From: Candidatus Gracilibacteria bacterium
GTDB taxonomy: Bacteria > Patescibacteriota > Gracilibacteria > UBA1369 > UBA12473
Length of the DNA: 64,000 nt
NCBI GenBank assembly: GCA_041658685.1
Contig: JBAZZS010000002.1
Span: forward strand, 62,001 to 126,000
Direction: 5' to 3'
Part shown: one piece after another, positions 46,284 to 55,343 of the stretch
Layout: each line of letters opens with the position of its first letter
How positions within the stretch are numbered: the stretch's first letter is position 1
Notes under the pieces: model-generated
Told to the model about the DNA's origin: nothing
Databases searched by the model: none
What the model saw: only the letters and a program-made list of their open reading frames with translations
Program-made: the position numbers and the translations under genes

Positions 46284-47891
46284 ATGGAATTATCCTCTTC
46301 AAATCTTCGAAAGTTCATCACTCCCTTTTATCTTGGTGTGGTATGGCTTTTAAGTTTAGTACTCAATAATTTAAGCGATTCCTGGTATTACGCCCACGGG
46401 AGTGATGAATACACCTATATCGGATCGGCACGGCGTTTAATTTTTTTTGAAAACAAAGATTTCACTTTAATTCCCTTTAAAGACAGTCCCCTTCTTCTGT
46501 CTTACTGGATAGGACTTGTAAGCTTTTTCAGCCATATCCCTATTGAATTTCTTTTTCGTTTATTTCATGGCCTCGGCCTCCTCTTTTTAATCGTAATGAC
46601 TTACAAAATCGGCCGTCGGTTCAATTTAATGATTGCGTTTTTCTTGCCTGCTTTGATTGGGTTTTCTCCTAGCCCCGATTTTTATCCCGGCCTTGCCTAT
46701 CTTTTACCTTCCTTTTTTCTTTCTATTTTTTCATTGCTCATCATCGATCACTTGAGCTCGACTCATTATAAATTCGTTGTATTGGACCTTTTGTTGGTTT
46801 TATTTTTTTATCCATACGCCTTCCCAATTTTTTTAATTTTTTTATTTTTCTATTTTAATTTTATTTATTTAAAAAAACTTTCTTTTATTCCGATCTTGCT
46901 GTTTGGTTGTTTTTATTTCCTTTCCCCTAATTGGGATTTATTAAGCTCGATTCCCATCCTTAATCTTATTTTAACATTTACAAATTGGTCAGGGGGGGGG
47001 ACTGATTTTTATTTTCATCAATTTTATAATACTTATTTTATCTATTTTATTCCGTTGGCCATTGGATTGATTTTTGTTTTTTTAAAACCGTCCATTCGTC
47101 AACGATTTTCTTTTTTACTGTTTTCGGCTCTTGCCCTCACTTCAACCAGTCTTTTCCTTTTCTTTTTCGTGAATCCTTACATTTATATACGCACTCTTTT
47201 CTTGCTGTATGTCGCTCTTTTTATTGTGATCAGTATTGGTTTTTATTCTCTTTATTATTTTCTACAAACACGATATTTAAAAATGATTGTTTCCGGACTA
47301 ATTATTTTATATATATTTTCAGTCACTTTTTATATGGGGACTATTTATGCTCATTCACTTGCCCCATTCCCACCCTTCGATTACTCCGAAATACAAGCGT
47401 TTGAATGGTTGCAAAATAATTATGATATGCCTTCGACTTTTATTGTAAGCGATTATTATACCTTGGTGGCCTCTTTGGCCTACACGAACAGTTTAAATTC
47501 AAATTTTATGGTCTCTAAACATGGAATTATATTTTATTCTGAAGAAGAAAAAGAAGTAGCCTTTATGCTCTCTAACCCAGAAACCCCTTTTATGGGTGAT
47601 ATTGCTGATTTTTTATCTTCTCCTTTTTTAACCGGAGACTCTTTTAATCTCATCCAAACTATTTTTAACGATTTCAAGCCCACTCAATTGATCGTTATTA
47701 TTTCACCTCGAACGCGTCAAACATTGGGAATCAATTATCTTGGAAATTTTTTCCCTTCCTCTGTTTTGGATACGACCTCCGTTTATCCGTCACTAACAGG
47801 TGAAGCTAAATTTAAAACTAATAATTTTTATTTTAATCTTGTTTATGATAATGGAGAGACTCAAGTTTATGAATATAATTCTATTGAATGA
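46284..47891 (+). CDS. Polytopic membrane protein, GT-C-like (paralogue A)
   Basis: A 535-residue protein with about ten hydrophobic helices and a soluble C-terminal domain (about 375-535). The first outside loop carries an acidic pair in GSDEYTYIGSAR (D41, E42), as in GT-C glycosyltransferases that use polyprenyl-phosphate sugars. The next gene encodes a paralogue with the same DE-x-x-(Y/F)-IG-x-AR motif and a similar SE(I/L)QAF(E/K)W stretch after the last helix. Strongly AT-rich. Role is inferred: it could be a glycosyltransferase or a Wzy-like polymerase. Confidence 0.65.
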   Translation: MELSSSNLRKFITPFYLGVVWLLSLVLNNLSDSWYYAHGSDEYTYIGSARRLIFFENKDFTLIPFKDSPLLLSYWIGLVSFFSHIPIEFLFRLFHGLGLLFLIVMTYKIGRRFNLMIAFFLPALIGFSPSPDFYPGLAYLLPSFFLSIFSLLIIDHLSSTHYKFVVLDLLLVLFFYPYAFPIFLIFLFFYFNFIYLKKLSFIPILLFGCFYFLSPNWDLLSSIPILNLILTFTNWSGGGTDFYFHQFYNTYFIYFIPLAIGLIFVFLKPSIRQRFSFLLFSALALTSTSLFLFFFVNPYIYIRTLFLLYVALFIVISIGFYSLYYFLQTRYLKMIVSGLIILYIFSVTFYMGTIYAHSLAPFPPFDYSEIQAFEWLQNNYDMPSTFIVSDYYTLVASLAYTNSLNSNFMVSKHGIIFYSEEEKEVAFMLSNPETPFMGDIADFLSSPFLTGDSFNLIQTIFNDFKPTQLIVIISPRTRQTLGINYLGNFFPSSVLDTTSVYPSLTGEAKFKTNNFYFNLVYDNGETQVYEYNSIE

Positions 47892-49450
47892 ATCCCTCTC
47901 TCCTTAACTTTTTAAAAAACTGGAAAATTGCAGCGCTTTTAATCCTCCTTTCTCTTATTGCGATTTTTATCAATGGAGTGGGGATGACTCACTTCGATAT
48001 TCCTTTAACTCCCGATGAACAGGAATTTATTGGAGTCGCTCGACAAATTGTTTTTTTTGATACGATTCCTTATCCGGTAATACGCGGGTATAAATTTTTT
48101 ACTTTCTCGGCGAGCCTCGGTTTATTAAATTTAATCATCCCCATTAATATTGTTTTACTTACAAGGATATTGCATGCCTTATTTTTAATAGGATTTATCG
48201 TTGGAGTTTATCGTTTGGGGACAAGACACTCTAAAACATTCGGGATCTTACTCGCCTCTTTTTTGGCTTTTTATATTCTTCCGAAAAATAATTACGACCT
48301 TCCGGTTAACTTTTCGTCTTTTACGCCCACTCTTATTATTTATGCCATTACCCCTTGGTTCATCAAGCATGTATTGGAAGGGAAATATAAATGGATTTTT
48401 TTTGAGTTGATTTTAGTGGGCCTCATTCATGTTTGGTTTTTAGGCCTTTTCCTTATGTTTTTCGTTTTATATAAAATCTTTAGAAAAAATATCGGCTGGG
48501 GCTTACTTTGTGTTGGGTTTTGCGCCGGGGGGGCTCTGGGGGCTCATTCTTTATTATTGCAACGATTTGGTCCGTTGCTTGTTTTTACTCCTTTACCCTT
48601 TTCTCTGGATCAAATCACCCCTTTTTTATGGCTGGGATTGATTGGCGTTTTTATTCTTTTAATTTCAGGGTTACAAGAAAACTTCAAACGATGGAGAGAA
48701 TTTATAATCATTGGCTTTGTTTTAATGATCCCTTATGTTTTTTTATCGCTTTTATTGGGAGAAACGTATGGATCTTATAAAGCGGTTTTTTTTCTAAATC
48801 TCGGTTTTATCCTATGGGGGACCGCAGGAATAAGTCTCTTGATTGAGAAATCTAAATATCGGAATTGGACTCTTGTTTTTTTGTTTTTTTCCCTCGCATT
48901 TTTGTGCCAAACAGGAGTAAAAATCAATATGAATTCCGTGAATATTTCCCCTACTTCCGAGTCGGAATTGCAAGCGTTTAAATGGTTTAATGATCATACG
49001 AATCCAAAGGAAATTGTACTCCTATCCGATCTGGGAACATTAATCACTGCTCATTATTATTTACCCATTTTGAACAGTCCCAGAATTGATGAATGGATTT
49101 ACAATCAATCGTGGATGACCAATAAAGAGGCTGATTCACAAGATGATTTAACGTCTTACTATACTTTTTTCACCGAAAAAACTTTCCCCAATGATTCCCC
49201 TTATTGGCTCGCTCAAATTGGGGAACAATTTCAGACCCAGCAAATTTATTTATTACTCACTCCCCGAAGTTTTCAAAATTTTTATTATTATCAATTCGAT
49301 CGGAATCGTTTAGGAGGGATTATGGTCGATCCGCTTGCGACTTATACCTTTGATGGCCAATATAAATTTTTTGAAAATTCTTCGTTATTTGAACTCGCTT
49401 ATAGCAATGAGAATGTTTTTATTTTAAAAGTAAATTTCCCTCCTGTATGA
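47888..49450 (+). CDS. Polytopic membrane protein, GT-C-like (paralogue B)
   Basis: A 520-residue paralogue of the preceding gene, co-translated through an ATGA overlap. It has the same first-loop motif TPDEQEFIGVAR (D43, E44), about ten helices, and a C-terminal soluble domain of about 160 residues beginning SELQAFKWFNDHT. Two tandem diverged GT-C-like proteins suggest two different sugar additions on the outer membrane face or a heteromeric pair. Confidence 0.65.
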   Translation: MNPSLLNFLKNWKIAALLILLSLIAIFINGVGMTHFDIPLTPDEQEFIGVARQIVFFDTIPYPVIRGYKFFTFSASLGLLNLIIPINIVLLTRILHALFLIGFIVGVYRLGTRHSKTFGILLASFLAFYILPKNNYDLPVNFSSFTPTLIIYAITPWFIKHVLEGKYKWIFFELILVGLIHVWFLGLFLMFFVLYKIFRKNIGWGLLCVGFCAGGALGAHSLLLQRFGPLLVFTPLPFSLDQITPFLWLGLIGVFILLISGLQENFKRWREFIIIGFVLMIPYVFLSLLLGETYGSYKAVFFLNLGFILWGTAGISLLIEKSKYRNWTLVFLFFSLAFLCQTGVKINMNSVNISPTSESELQAFKWFNDHTNPKEIVLLSDLGTLITAHYYLPILNSPRIDEWIYNQSWMTNKEADSQDDLTSYYTFFTEKTFPNDSPYWLAQIGEQFQTQQIYLLLTPRSFQNFYYYQFDRNRLGGIMVDPLATYTFDGQYKFFENSSLFELAYSNENVFILKVNFPPV

Positions 49451-49791
49451 CGCAAAAATTATTTCAATATTGTTTAATCTCAGGAACAACCCTTGGTTCT
49501 TTTTTAATAGGATGGGACATCGAGAGAAGTTATGGGAATTTAAACTCTCAAGAACTTTTTGTTCGGCTGGCGATTCTATGGTTACTCTTCTACCTCTTAT
49601 TACGTTATGGACTTTCTTCTTATAAAGAGGCTTGGTCCTCGAAAATGGCAAAACCGATCGCTGCGATTGGGGTGAGTTCTGTTTGGCTTTTTCATGAATT
49701 TGTCTTATTCCCTATTCGGGGATGGATGATCATTTCTTTAATGGTCACCTTTTTTTTATTCTTAAGCTTTTATTTTTATGAAACTGAATAA
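49447..49791 (+). CDS. Small four-helix membrane protein
   Basis: A 114-residue protein with hydrophobic segments near 7-25, 38-56, 70-88 and 92-110. I do not recognise the family. It starts in the stop codon of the paralogue B gene (ATGA) and overlaps the next gene by 14 bases, so it is part of the same translation unit and may be a partner of the GT-C-like proteins. Confidence 0.6.
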   Translation: MTQKLFQYCLISGTTLGSFLIGWDIERSYGNLNSQELFVRLAILWLLFYLLLRYGLSSYKEAWSSKMAKPIAAIGVSSVWLFHEFVLFPIRGWMIISLMVTFFLFLSFYFYETE

Positions 49792-50308
49792 TTATACTTT
49801 TGCGATTTTCTTTTCTGTGATTGCGGCCATTATTACTTCCTTCATTATTTCAAAAATAATGATTGAACAATCCATGCCCCAAACGGCTCAGTGCGGAACT
49901 CTGGGGCGCGAAGAAGTCCCTTATGGAACCCCCTTAAACGCAAAAGCAACGAGTCTCGTACAAGAAATGGAACCTCGAACTGCGGCTTCTTATTTGACAG
50001 ATAAGAATCTAGGAACTTTTGCCTATCCCCAATCTCTTCAAGTGGATTATTTAATTGAATTCAGTCAGCTTTATCCTTTCCGTTCTTTTGATATTGTTTG
50101 GGGCGAATATGGAAAAACAGGTAACTACATCCAAGAATGGGAGCTTTTGGGATGCAATCGAGATGCTCAATGGGTTCAATTGGGGTATGGACTTTTCCCG
50201 GGAGAAGAAATCACAACGGTCTCAATGGATATTCCGGTTTCTCAAGTACGACTTAAGGCTTCTTCTGCTAAAGATTGGATTGGAGTCTATGAATTGGAAT
50301 TTGAATGA
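49778..50308 (+). CDS. Membrane-anchored discoidin/F5-8C-like domain protein
   Basis: A 176-residue protein with one N-terminal membrane anchor (about 6-28) and an exported beta-sandwich resembling coagulation factor 5/8 C-type (galactose-binding-like) domains. Evidence is the pattern YLTDKNLGTFAYP, then LQVDYLIEFSQLYPFRSFDIVWG, the EWELLGC strand and the final VRLKASS...IGVYELEFE. Such domains bind carbohydrate. It is the last gene of the asnB run and its end overlaps the convergent GT2 gene by 22 bases. Confidence 0.65.
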   Translation: MKLNNYTFAIFFSVIAAIITSFIISKIMIEQSMPQTAQCGTLGREEVPYGTPLNAKATSLVQEMEPRTAASYLTDKNLGTFAYPQSLQVDYLIEFSQLYPFRSFDIVWGEYGKTGNYIQEWELLGCNRDAQWVQLGYGLFPGEEITTVSMDIPVSQVRLKASSAKDWIGVYELEFE

Positions 50309-51228
50309 GAATTGAGAATTTCATCGATCACATAAATGGGACGCTGTTTAATTTCTTCAAAAATACGACCCAAATATTGACCAATGATACTCAGACAAAG
50401 CAATTGAATTCCCCCTAAAAATAAAATCCCCACAATCAGGGTTGAAAATCCTTGAGGACTTCCCGGGCTTAAAAAATAATTGATGATGTAAAAAATACCA
50501 CTGGCTCCAGAAAGCACCACCACGATGAACGCCAGCCAAGAAATCCATTGCAAGGGCACGTAGGAAAAAGAAAAAAGGCCCAACATGGCCCAATGGAGAT
50601 TGTCAAAAAATCCGGTGGCGGTTTCCCCGTATTTTCGATCCGGTCGATGATAAGAAACGCCGGTGTGCTTGAACCCCGTCCAAGCGCGCAGGCCTCGCAA
50701 ATACCGATCGCGCTCAGGAAGCGAACGCATCACTTTTACCACTTTTTGATCGAGAAGACCAAACTCTCCTGCGTCCAAAGGGATATCCAAATAAGACATT
50801 TTTCGGAAAAGTCGATAAAAAAGTTTGTATCCGATCCGACGGAATAAACTTCCTTTACGTTTTGTGCGTACTCCATAAACGATCGGAAACCCTTGTTCCC
50901 ATTTTTCAATGAATTGAGGAATCATTTCCGGAGGGTCTTGCAGGTCTCCATCCATAAGAACCACGGCATCTCCGGTTGCAAAATTCATCCCTGCAGTAAA
51001 GGCTCCCTGAGGCCCAAAGTTTCGTGACAAAATCGGAACTATCACATTTTTATCTTTCCGGGCCAAATCTTTTAAAATTTCTTTTGAATTATCTTTACTC
51101 CCATTCTCCACAAAAATGATTTGATAAAGAACTTGAACTTGTTTAAAAACCGAAACCAATCGTTCATGGAGCTCTGGGACATTTAAGGCTTCATTGTAAC
51201 AAGGAATGACGACGGAAATGGTTTTCAT
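50287..51228 (-). CDS. Polyprenyl-phosphate GT2 glycosyltransferase (ArnC/GtrB-like)
   Basis: A 313-residue enzyme starting MKTISVVIPCYNEALNVPEL. GT-A motifs FVENGSKDNS, RNFGPQGAFTAGMNFA and LMDGDLQDPPEMI are typical of GtrB/ArnC enzymes. Two C-terminal membrane helices follow (about 230-255 and 265-295), and the tail motif is IIGQYLGRIFEEIKQRP. It loads a sugar onto polyprenyl phosphate at the inner face. The GtrA-like flippase gene lies eight bases upstream. The ATG at 51228 is preferred over 51279, which lies inside that gene. Confidence 0.94.
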   Translation of the reverse strand: MKTISVVIPCYNEALNVPELHERLVSVFKQVQVLYQIIFVENGSKDNSKEILKDLARKDKNVIVPILSRNFGPQGAFTAGMNFATGDAVVLMDGDLQDPPEMIPQFIEKWEQGFPIVYGVRTKRKGSLFRRIGYKLFYRLFRKMSYLDIPLDAGEFGLLDQKVVKVMRSLPERDRYLRGLRAWTGFKHTGVSYHRPDRKYGETATGFFDNLHWAMLGLFSFSYVPLQWISWLAFIVVVLSGASGIFYIINYFLSPGSPQGFSTLIVGILFLGGIQLLCLSIIGQYLGRIFEEIKQRPIYVIDEILNSHSNSNS

Positions 51229-51235
51229 AATAGGA

Positions 51236-51673
51236 TTATAGCTCCCGATGAGAAAATGACCAATATTTTTGAGCCGCAAAGGTCACAAGAACCGCGATCC
51301 CTATGGCAATAATCTCCGCAAAGCGCGGGTCCATCCCCATCCACTCCACCAAAAAACTCAATATTCCAAGATTTATAAAAAAAATGACGATGTAAATCAG
51401 TGTGAATTTAATAAATTCTTTATGAATTTTATTTTTCGATTTAAAAATCCAATACCGTTGCCACAGATAAGCGTGAGGGATCGTTATGCCACTCACCATG
51501 ATTAAAGCGACTCCATAATGAAAACCCAAAAAATAAAAAAAAATAAAAAGAAAATAGCTCAGAAGCGTGTTAAGCCCTCCAGCAAAAAGAAATTTAATGA
51601 ATTCAATAAAAGTAGTCTTTTTTTTCACTGTCGTTATCATATCATATGATATTGAATAAGTGTTTTTTTTCAC
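51236..51673 (-). CDS. GtrA-family membrane protein
   Basis: A 145-residue GtrA family protein with four helices, starting FIKFLFAGGLNTLLSYFLF and holding WQRYWIFKSK and FAAQKYWSF. GtrA proteins are thought to flip polyprenyl-phosphate sugars made by GtrB-type GT2 enzymes, here its downstream neighbour. A start at 51640 (MITTVKKK) would be shorter by 11 residues. Together with a GT-C-like protein this would complete a GtrA/GtrB/GtrC-style glycan side-branch system. Confidence 0.93.
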   Translation of the reverse strand: MKKNTYSISYDMITTVKKKTTFIEFIKFLFAGGLNTLLSYFLFIFFYFLGFHYGVALIMVSGITIPHAYLWQRYWIFKSKNKIHKEFIKFTLIYIVIFFINLGILSFLVEWMGMDPRFAEIIAIGIAVLVTFAAQKYWSFSHREL

Positions 51674-51745
51674 CTATCATTAAAGTTGTTCTTGGCTTTT
51701 TTGTCTGCTTGTTATGCATGTAACAATATTTTAATCTCCTTTTTT

Positions 51746-52849
51746 ATGGATTTTGGCATGATTTTAACCGCCGGACCCTCTATTTCTCAAAAAGAGATCG
51801 ATTATGTTTTGGATGCTCTTCAAAACGGATGGAATGAAAAACTGAGTGAATATATCGACCGATTTGAACAAGAATTTGCCCGCTTTATTGGGGTAAAACA
51901 CGCATGGACCACTTCCAGTGGAACCGGAGCGCTTCATTTGGCTCTTTTGGGGTGCGGGATTGGAGAAGGAGATGAAGTGATTATTCCGGAAGTGACTTTT
52001 GCCGCCTGTCCCAATGTGGTGGTTTATACCGGAGCCAAACCTGTTTTTGCGGACATTGAAGAAGACAGCTGGTGCCTTGACCCAAAAAGCGTGCTCCGCC
52101 GAATCACACCCAAAACAAAAGCCATCATGCCGGTTCACATGTATGGCAATGTGTCGGACATGGATGCGATCAATGCGATTGCCAAAGAACACCATTTAAT
52201 GGTGATTGAAGATGCTTGTCCTTCCATTGGAGCTCTCTATAAAGGCAAACGCCCCGGATCTTTGAGCCATGCCGCTGGTTTCAGTTTCCAAGGTGCCAAA
52301 ATCATGGTCACAGGGCAGGGCGGAATGATGGTGACGGATGATGATGAAGTTTTTAAACGCGCTCAATGGCTGGGTTCGCATGGGGCTGATGGCTCGATAA
52401 AATTTTGGCATACTGCGGTTGGCTATAAATACTATATGTCCAATATCCAGGCGGCATTAGGATTGGCTCAACTGCAACGTATTGATGAATTGGTGGCTCT
52501 CAAAACCCAAATTTTCAATTGGTATAAAGCACGCTTAGGAAATATCGAGGGGCTTGCTATGAATACTCAACCTGAAAAAGTAACCATCACGTATTGGATG
52601 ACCTCTATTGTTATGAAACGTGATTTTGGGATTACGCGCGATGAACTCATGGGGAAAATGAAAGAACGTAAAATTGATACTCGCCCTTTTTTCTATCCGT
52701 TGAGTGATTTCCCTCATTTTGAAAAAACCGATAATCCCATGGCTCGGCAAGTGGCTTATAACGGGATCAATCTCCCTTGTGGAGTGAATTTGACTGAGGA
52801 AAAAGTGGATTATGTATGTAAAGTTTTGCGCGAACTCCTTCATATTTAA
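51746..52849 (+). CDS. DegT/DnrJ/EryC1/StrS sugar aminotransferase
   Basis: A PLP-dependent aminotransferase of about 367 residues that converts a 4-keto (or 3-keto) NDP-sugar to an amino sugar. It has TTSSGTGALHLALLGCGIGEGDEVI, IPEVTFAACPNVV, VIEDACPSIGA and the PLP lysine in FQGAKIMVTGQGGMM, as in perosamine synthase-like members. I used the ATG at 51746; 51758 is also plausible and 51686 too long. First of a five-gene unit with formyltransferase, methyltransferase and split transketolase. Confidence 0.94.
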   Translation: MDFGMILTAGPSISQKEIDYVLDALQNGWNEKLSEYIDRFEQEFARFIGVKHAWTTSSGTGALHLALLGCGIGEGDEVIIPEVTFAACPNVVVYTGAKPVFADIEEDSWCLDPKSVLRRITPKTKAIMPVHMYGNVSDMDAINAIAKEHHLMVIEDACPSIGALYKGKRPGSLSHAAGFSFQGAKIMVTGQGGMMVTDDDEVFKRAQWLGSHGADGSIKFWHTAVGYKYYMSNIQAALGLAQLQRIDELVALKTQIFNWYKARLGNIEGLAMNTQPEKVTITYWMTSIVMKRDFGITRDELMGKMKERKIDTRPFFYPLSDFPHFEKTDNPMARQVAYNGINLPCGVNLTEEKVDYVCKVLRELLHI

Positions 52850-52857
52850 TTTTTATT

Positions 52858-53625
52858 ATGCGTATTTTTCTTCTTGCGAACAATTGGGTTGGACGTGAGG
52901 TCTGTCGATTTTTGAAAGAAAACAATGAATCCATTGTAGGCTTGGCGATTCATCCTCCGGAAATTCAAAAATTCACGGATGAAATTGTAGAAATCAGTGG
53001 CCTTTCGAGAGATGTTATTTTTGAAGCTCCTCAATTGATGGAACCTTCTGTTTTTAGAAAAATTCAAAACTTAAATGCCGATATTGGAATTGCGGCGTAT
53101 TGGGGAACGATTTTAACCCCCGATTTTTTTAATCTTTTTCCGAACGGTTGTATTAATTTTCATTCGGCTTATCTCCCTTACAATCGCGGGAAAAATCCCA
53201 ATGTATGGCCTTTTATTGAAGGGACTCCCGGAGGAGCCTGTATCCATTACATCGATAAAGGAATTGATAGTGGAGATATTATCGCCCGAGAAAAAATCCC
53301 CATCGAACCGATTGATACGGCCGGGACTTTTGATAAAAAGGGTTACAATGTTCTTCTGGAATTATTTAAAAAAAACTGGCCCCTTATTAAGTCAGGGAAA
53401 AATCCACGTCTTTCACAAAAAGGGTTGCCGAGCTCTTTTCATCTCGGGAAGCAAGTGGACACTTTGGATCCCATTGATCTCGATAAGACTTATACCGGTC
53501 GAGAATTTCTCAATCGACTTCGTGCCCGCAATTATCCAGGCCGCACGTTTTCTTATTTTGAAGAGAATGGAAAGCGAGTGTATATCCACTTAGATCTTTC
53601 TTACGATTCTAAACGCAATTCATGA
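52858..53625 (+). CDS. Formyltransferase-family enzyme, probable sugar N-formyltransferase
   Basis: A 255-residue enzyme with the formyl-transferase fold. The catalytic region has INFHSAYLPYNRGKNPNVWPF (Asn-x-His then RGxxP-like) and HYIDKGIDSGDII with the conserved aspartate. Sugar N-formyltransferases use N10-formyltetrahydrofolate to formylate amino sugars such as Qui4N. The DegT gene eight bases upstream would supply the amine. Methionyl-tRNA formyltransferase is unlikely given the short length and context. Confidence 0.87.
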   Translation: MRIFLLANNWVGREVCRFLKENNESIVGLAIHPPEIQKFTDEIVEISGLSRDVIFEAPQLMEPSVFRKIQNLNADIGIAAYWGTILTPDFFNLFPNGCINFHSAYLPYNRGKNPNVWPFIEGTPGGACIHYIDKGIDSGDIIAREKIPIEPIDTAGTFDKKGYNVLLELFKKNWPLIKSGKNPRLSQKGLPSSFHLGKQVDTLDPIDLDKTYTGREFLNRLRARNYPGRTFSYFEENGKRVYIHLDLSYDSKRNS

Positions 53626-54542
53626 TTAAGACGCGATGTGCTATTTGCGATACGTTTGGGAATGCGACCCTTTTATATCAAGCTCGCTTCCCTCAAGGGG
53701 GTGTCGATTCGTCGGTTTATGCTCCTCGAAGAAAACGGGATGGCGTGCATTATCAAATGGTGAAATGTAAAACATGTGGCCTCGTCCGATCAGACCCGAT
53801 TATGGGAAAAACCCAATTGGCCAAACTTTATTTGAAAAGTGTCTGTGATTATACAGATAAAGACGAAAATAAACCTCTTCGAAGAACCTATGGGTATTAT
53901 TTGAGCCAGTGGATTAAAAATTATAAAGTCAAAAAAGGCTCCCTTTTGGATATTGGTTGTGCGAATGGCTTTTTTTTAGAAGAAGCGCTAGCGCAGGGAT
54001 TTAAAAAAGTATCGGGAGTAGAACCCAGTCGAAGTGCGATTCAAAAAGCTCATCCTAACGTGAAATCTTCTATTTTAGAAGGTATGTTTGATGAAAAGAC
54101 GTTTCCTCCTGAACAGTTTGATGCAGTGACTTTTTTTCAAACATTGGATCATGTCCCGGATCCCAATATTTTTTTGCAAAATTGTTTTAAAGTTTTAAAA
54201 AAGGGCGGATTTATTTTTGCGATCAATCACAATATTCAATCTTTCCCAGCGCGCTTGCTTAAAGAACGATGTCCGATCATTGATATTGGGCATGCCTACC
54301 TTTATGATTTACATACGATGCGTTTAATTTTTCAAAAAAATGGTTTTTCAGTGCTTGATGTTTTTAGAGCAAAAAATACGGTCAGTTTAAATTATTTTCT
54401 TCAACTTTTACCTCTTCCTTTCTTTTTTAAATCGTTCCTGCAAACATGTTCTCGTTGGCTGAATCTCGACGCTCTAACTTTTCCTATTTATCTCGGGAAT
54501 CTTGGAATCATTGCTCGAAAACCCTCTTCTTATGAAGAATGA
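53622..54542 (+). CDS. SAM-dependent methyltransferase with zinc ribbon
   Basis: A 306-residue methyltransferase-23-type protein. It has an N-terminal zinc-binding pattern (CAICD and CKTCG), motif I LLDIGCANGFFLEEAL and FFQTLDHVPDP. The gene overlaps the formyltransferase by four bases (ATGA) and the transketolase N-half by 11. Likely acts on the amino sugar or glycan made by the neighbouring genes. Confidence 0.87.
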   Translation: MIKTRCAICDTFGNATLLYQARFPQGGVDSSVYAPRRKRDGVHYQMVKCKTCGLVRSDPIMGKTQLAKLYLKSVCDYTDKDENKPLRRTYGYYLSQWIKNYKVKKGSLLDIGCANGFFLEEALAQGFKKVSGVEPSRSAIQKAHPNVKSSILEGMFDEKTFPPEQFDAVTFFQTLDHVPDPNIFLQNCFKVLKKGGFIFAINHNIQSFPARLLKERCPIIDIGHAYLYDLHTMRLIFQKNGFSVLDVFRAKNTVSLNYFLQLLPLPFFFKSFLQTCSRWLNLDALTFPIYLGNLGIIARKPSSYEE

Positions 54543-55341
54543 AAAACTCTCAATTCGAGCTTGTGCCATTCGAAAACATATTCTTCGAATGGTTTCTTCT
54601 GGGCAAAGTTCTCATGTGGGCACTGCCCTTTCTTGTGCGGACATTTTGACGGTTTTGTATTTTTCGATCTTAAATATTGACCCTAAAAACCCTGCAGACC
54701 CTGACCGTGATCGATTTATTTTAAGCAAAGGTCATGGGTGCACCGCTCAATATGCTACACTCGCTGAACGAGGATTTTTTAATCCTAAGATCCTAGAAAC
54801 GTATTACCAAAATGGTGGTTTGTTGGGTCATGCCACCTGCAAAATGGTCCCAGGCATGGAAGTCAGCACCGGATCTTTGGGTCATGGATTGGGCCTAGGA
54901 GTGGGAATGGCTTATGCGGCCCACCTCGATGCAAAAAAATATCGTGTTTTTGTGGTGATGGGAGATGGAGAATGCAATGAAGGCAGTGTATGGGAAGCCG
55001 CCTTGGCTGCCCCTCAATGGGGCTTGGATAACTTAGTGGCAATAATTGACTACAATCAACTCCAGGGCTGTGGAAAGACCCAAGAAATCCTTAATCTTGA
55101 ACCCTTTAAAGCCAAATGGGAATCTTTCCGTTGGGCCGTCAAGGAAGTGGATGGGCATGATACGGATGCCTTGTTGAAGGTTTTTCAAAAACTCCCTTTT
55201 GAAATAGGGAAACCCAGTCTTGTTATTGCTCATACGACAAAGGGAAAGGGAATTTCTTTTATGGAAAATCGGGTGGAATGGCATTACAAATCCCCCAATT
55301 TCGAACAACAAACGCAAGCTCTTAAAGAATTATCTTCCTAA
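54532..55341 (+). CDS. Transketolase, N-terminal subunit
   Basis: A 269-residue thiamine-diphosphate-binding half. It shows DRFILSKGHGCTAQYATLAERG, TGSLGHGLGLGVGMA, and the TPP motif GDGECNEGSVWEAALAA with WGLDNLVAIIDYNQLQGCG. Split transketolases with separate N and C genes are common in anaerobes and CPR. It starts 11 bases inside the methyltransferase gene, tying it to the amino-sugar operon. It could supply the pentose phosphate pathway, or transfer a two-carbon ketol group to a sugar nucleotide. Confidence 0.93.
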   Translation: MKNEKLSIRACAIRKHILRMVSSGQSSHVGTALSCADILTVLYFSILNIDPKNPADPDRDRFILSKGHGCTAQYATLAERGFFNPKILETYYQNGGLLGHATCKMVPGMEVSTGSLGHGLGLGVGMAYAAHLDAKKYRVFVVMGDGECNEGSVWEAALAAPQWGLDNLVAIIDYNQLQGCGKTQEILNLEPFKAKWESFRWAVKEVDGHDTDALLKVFQKLPFEIGKPSLVIAHTTKGKGISFMENRVEWHYKSPNFEQQTQALKELSS

Positions 55342-55343
55342 TT

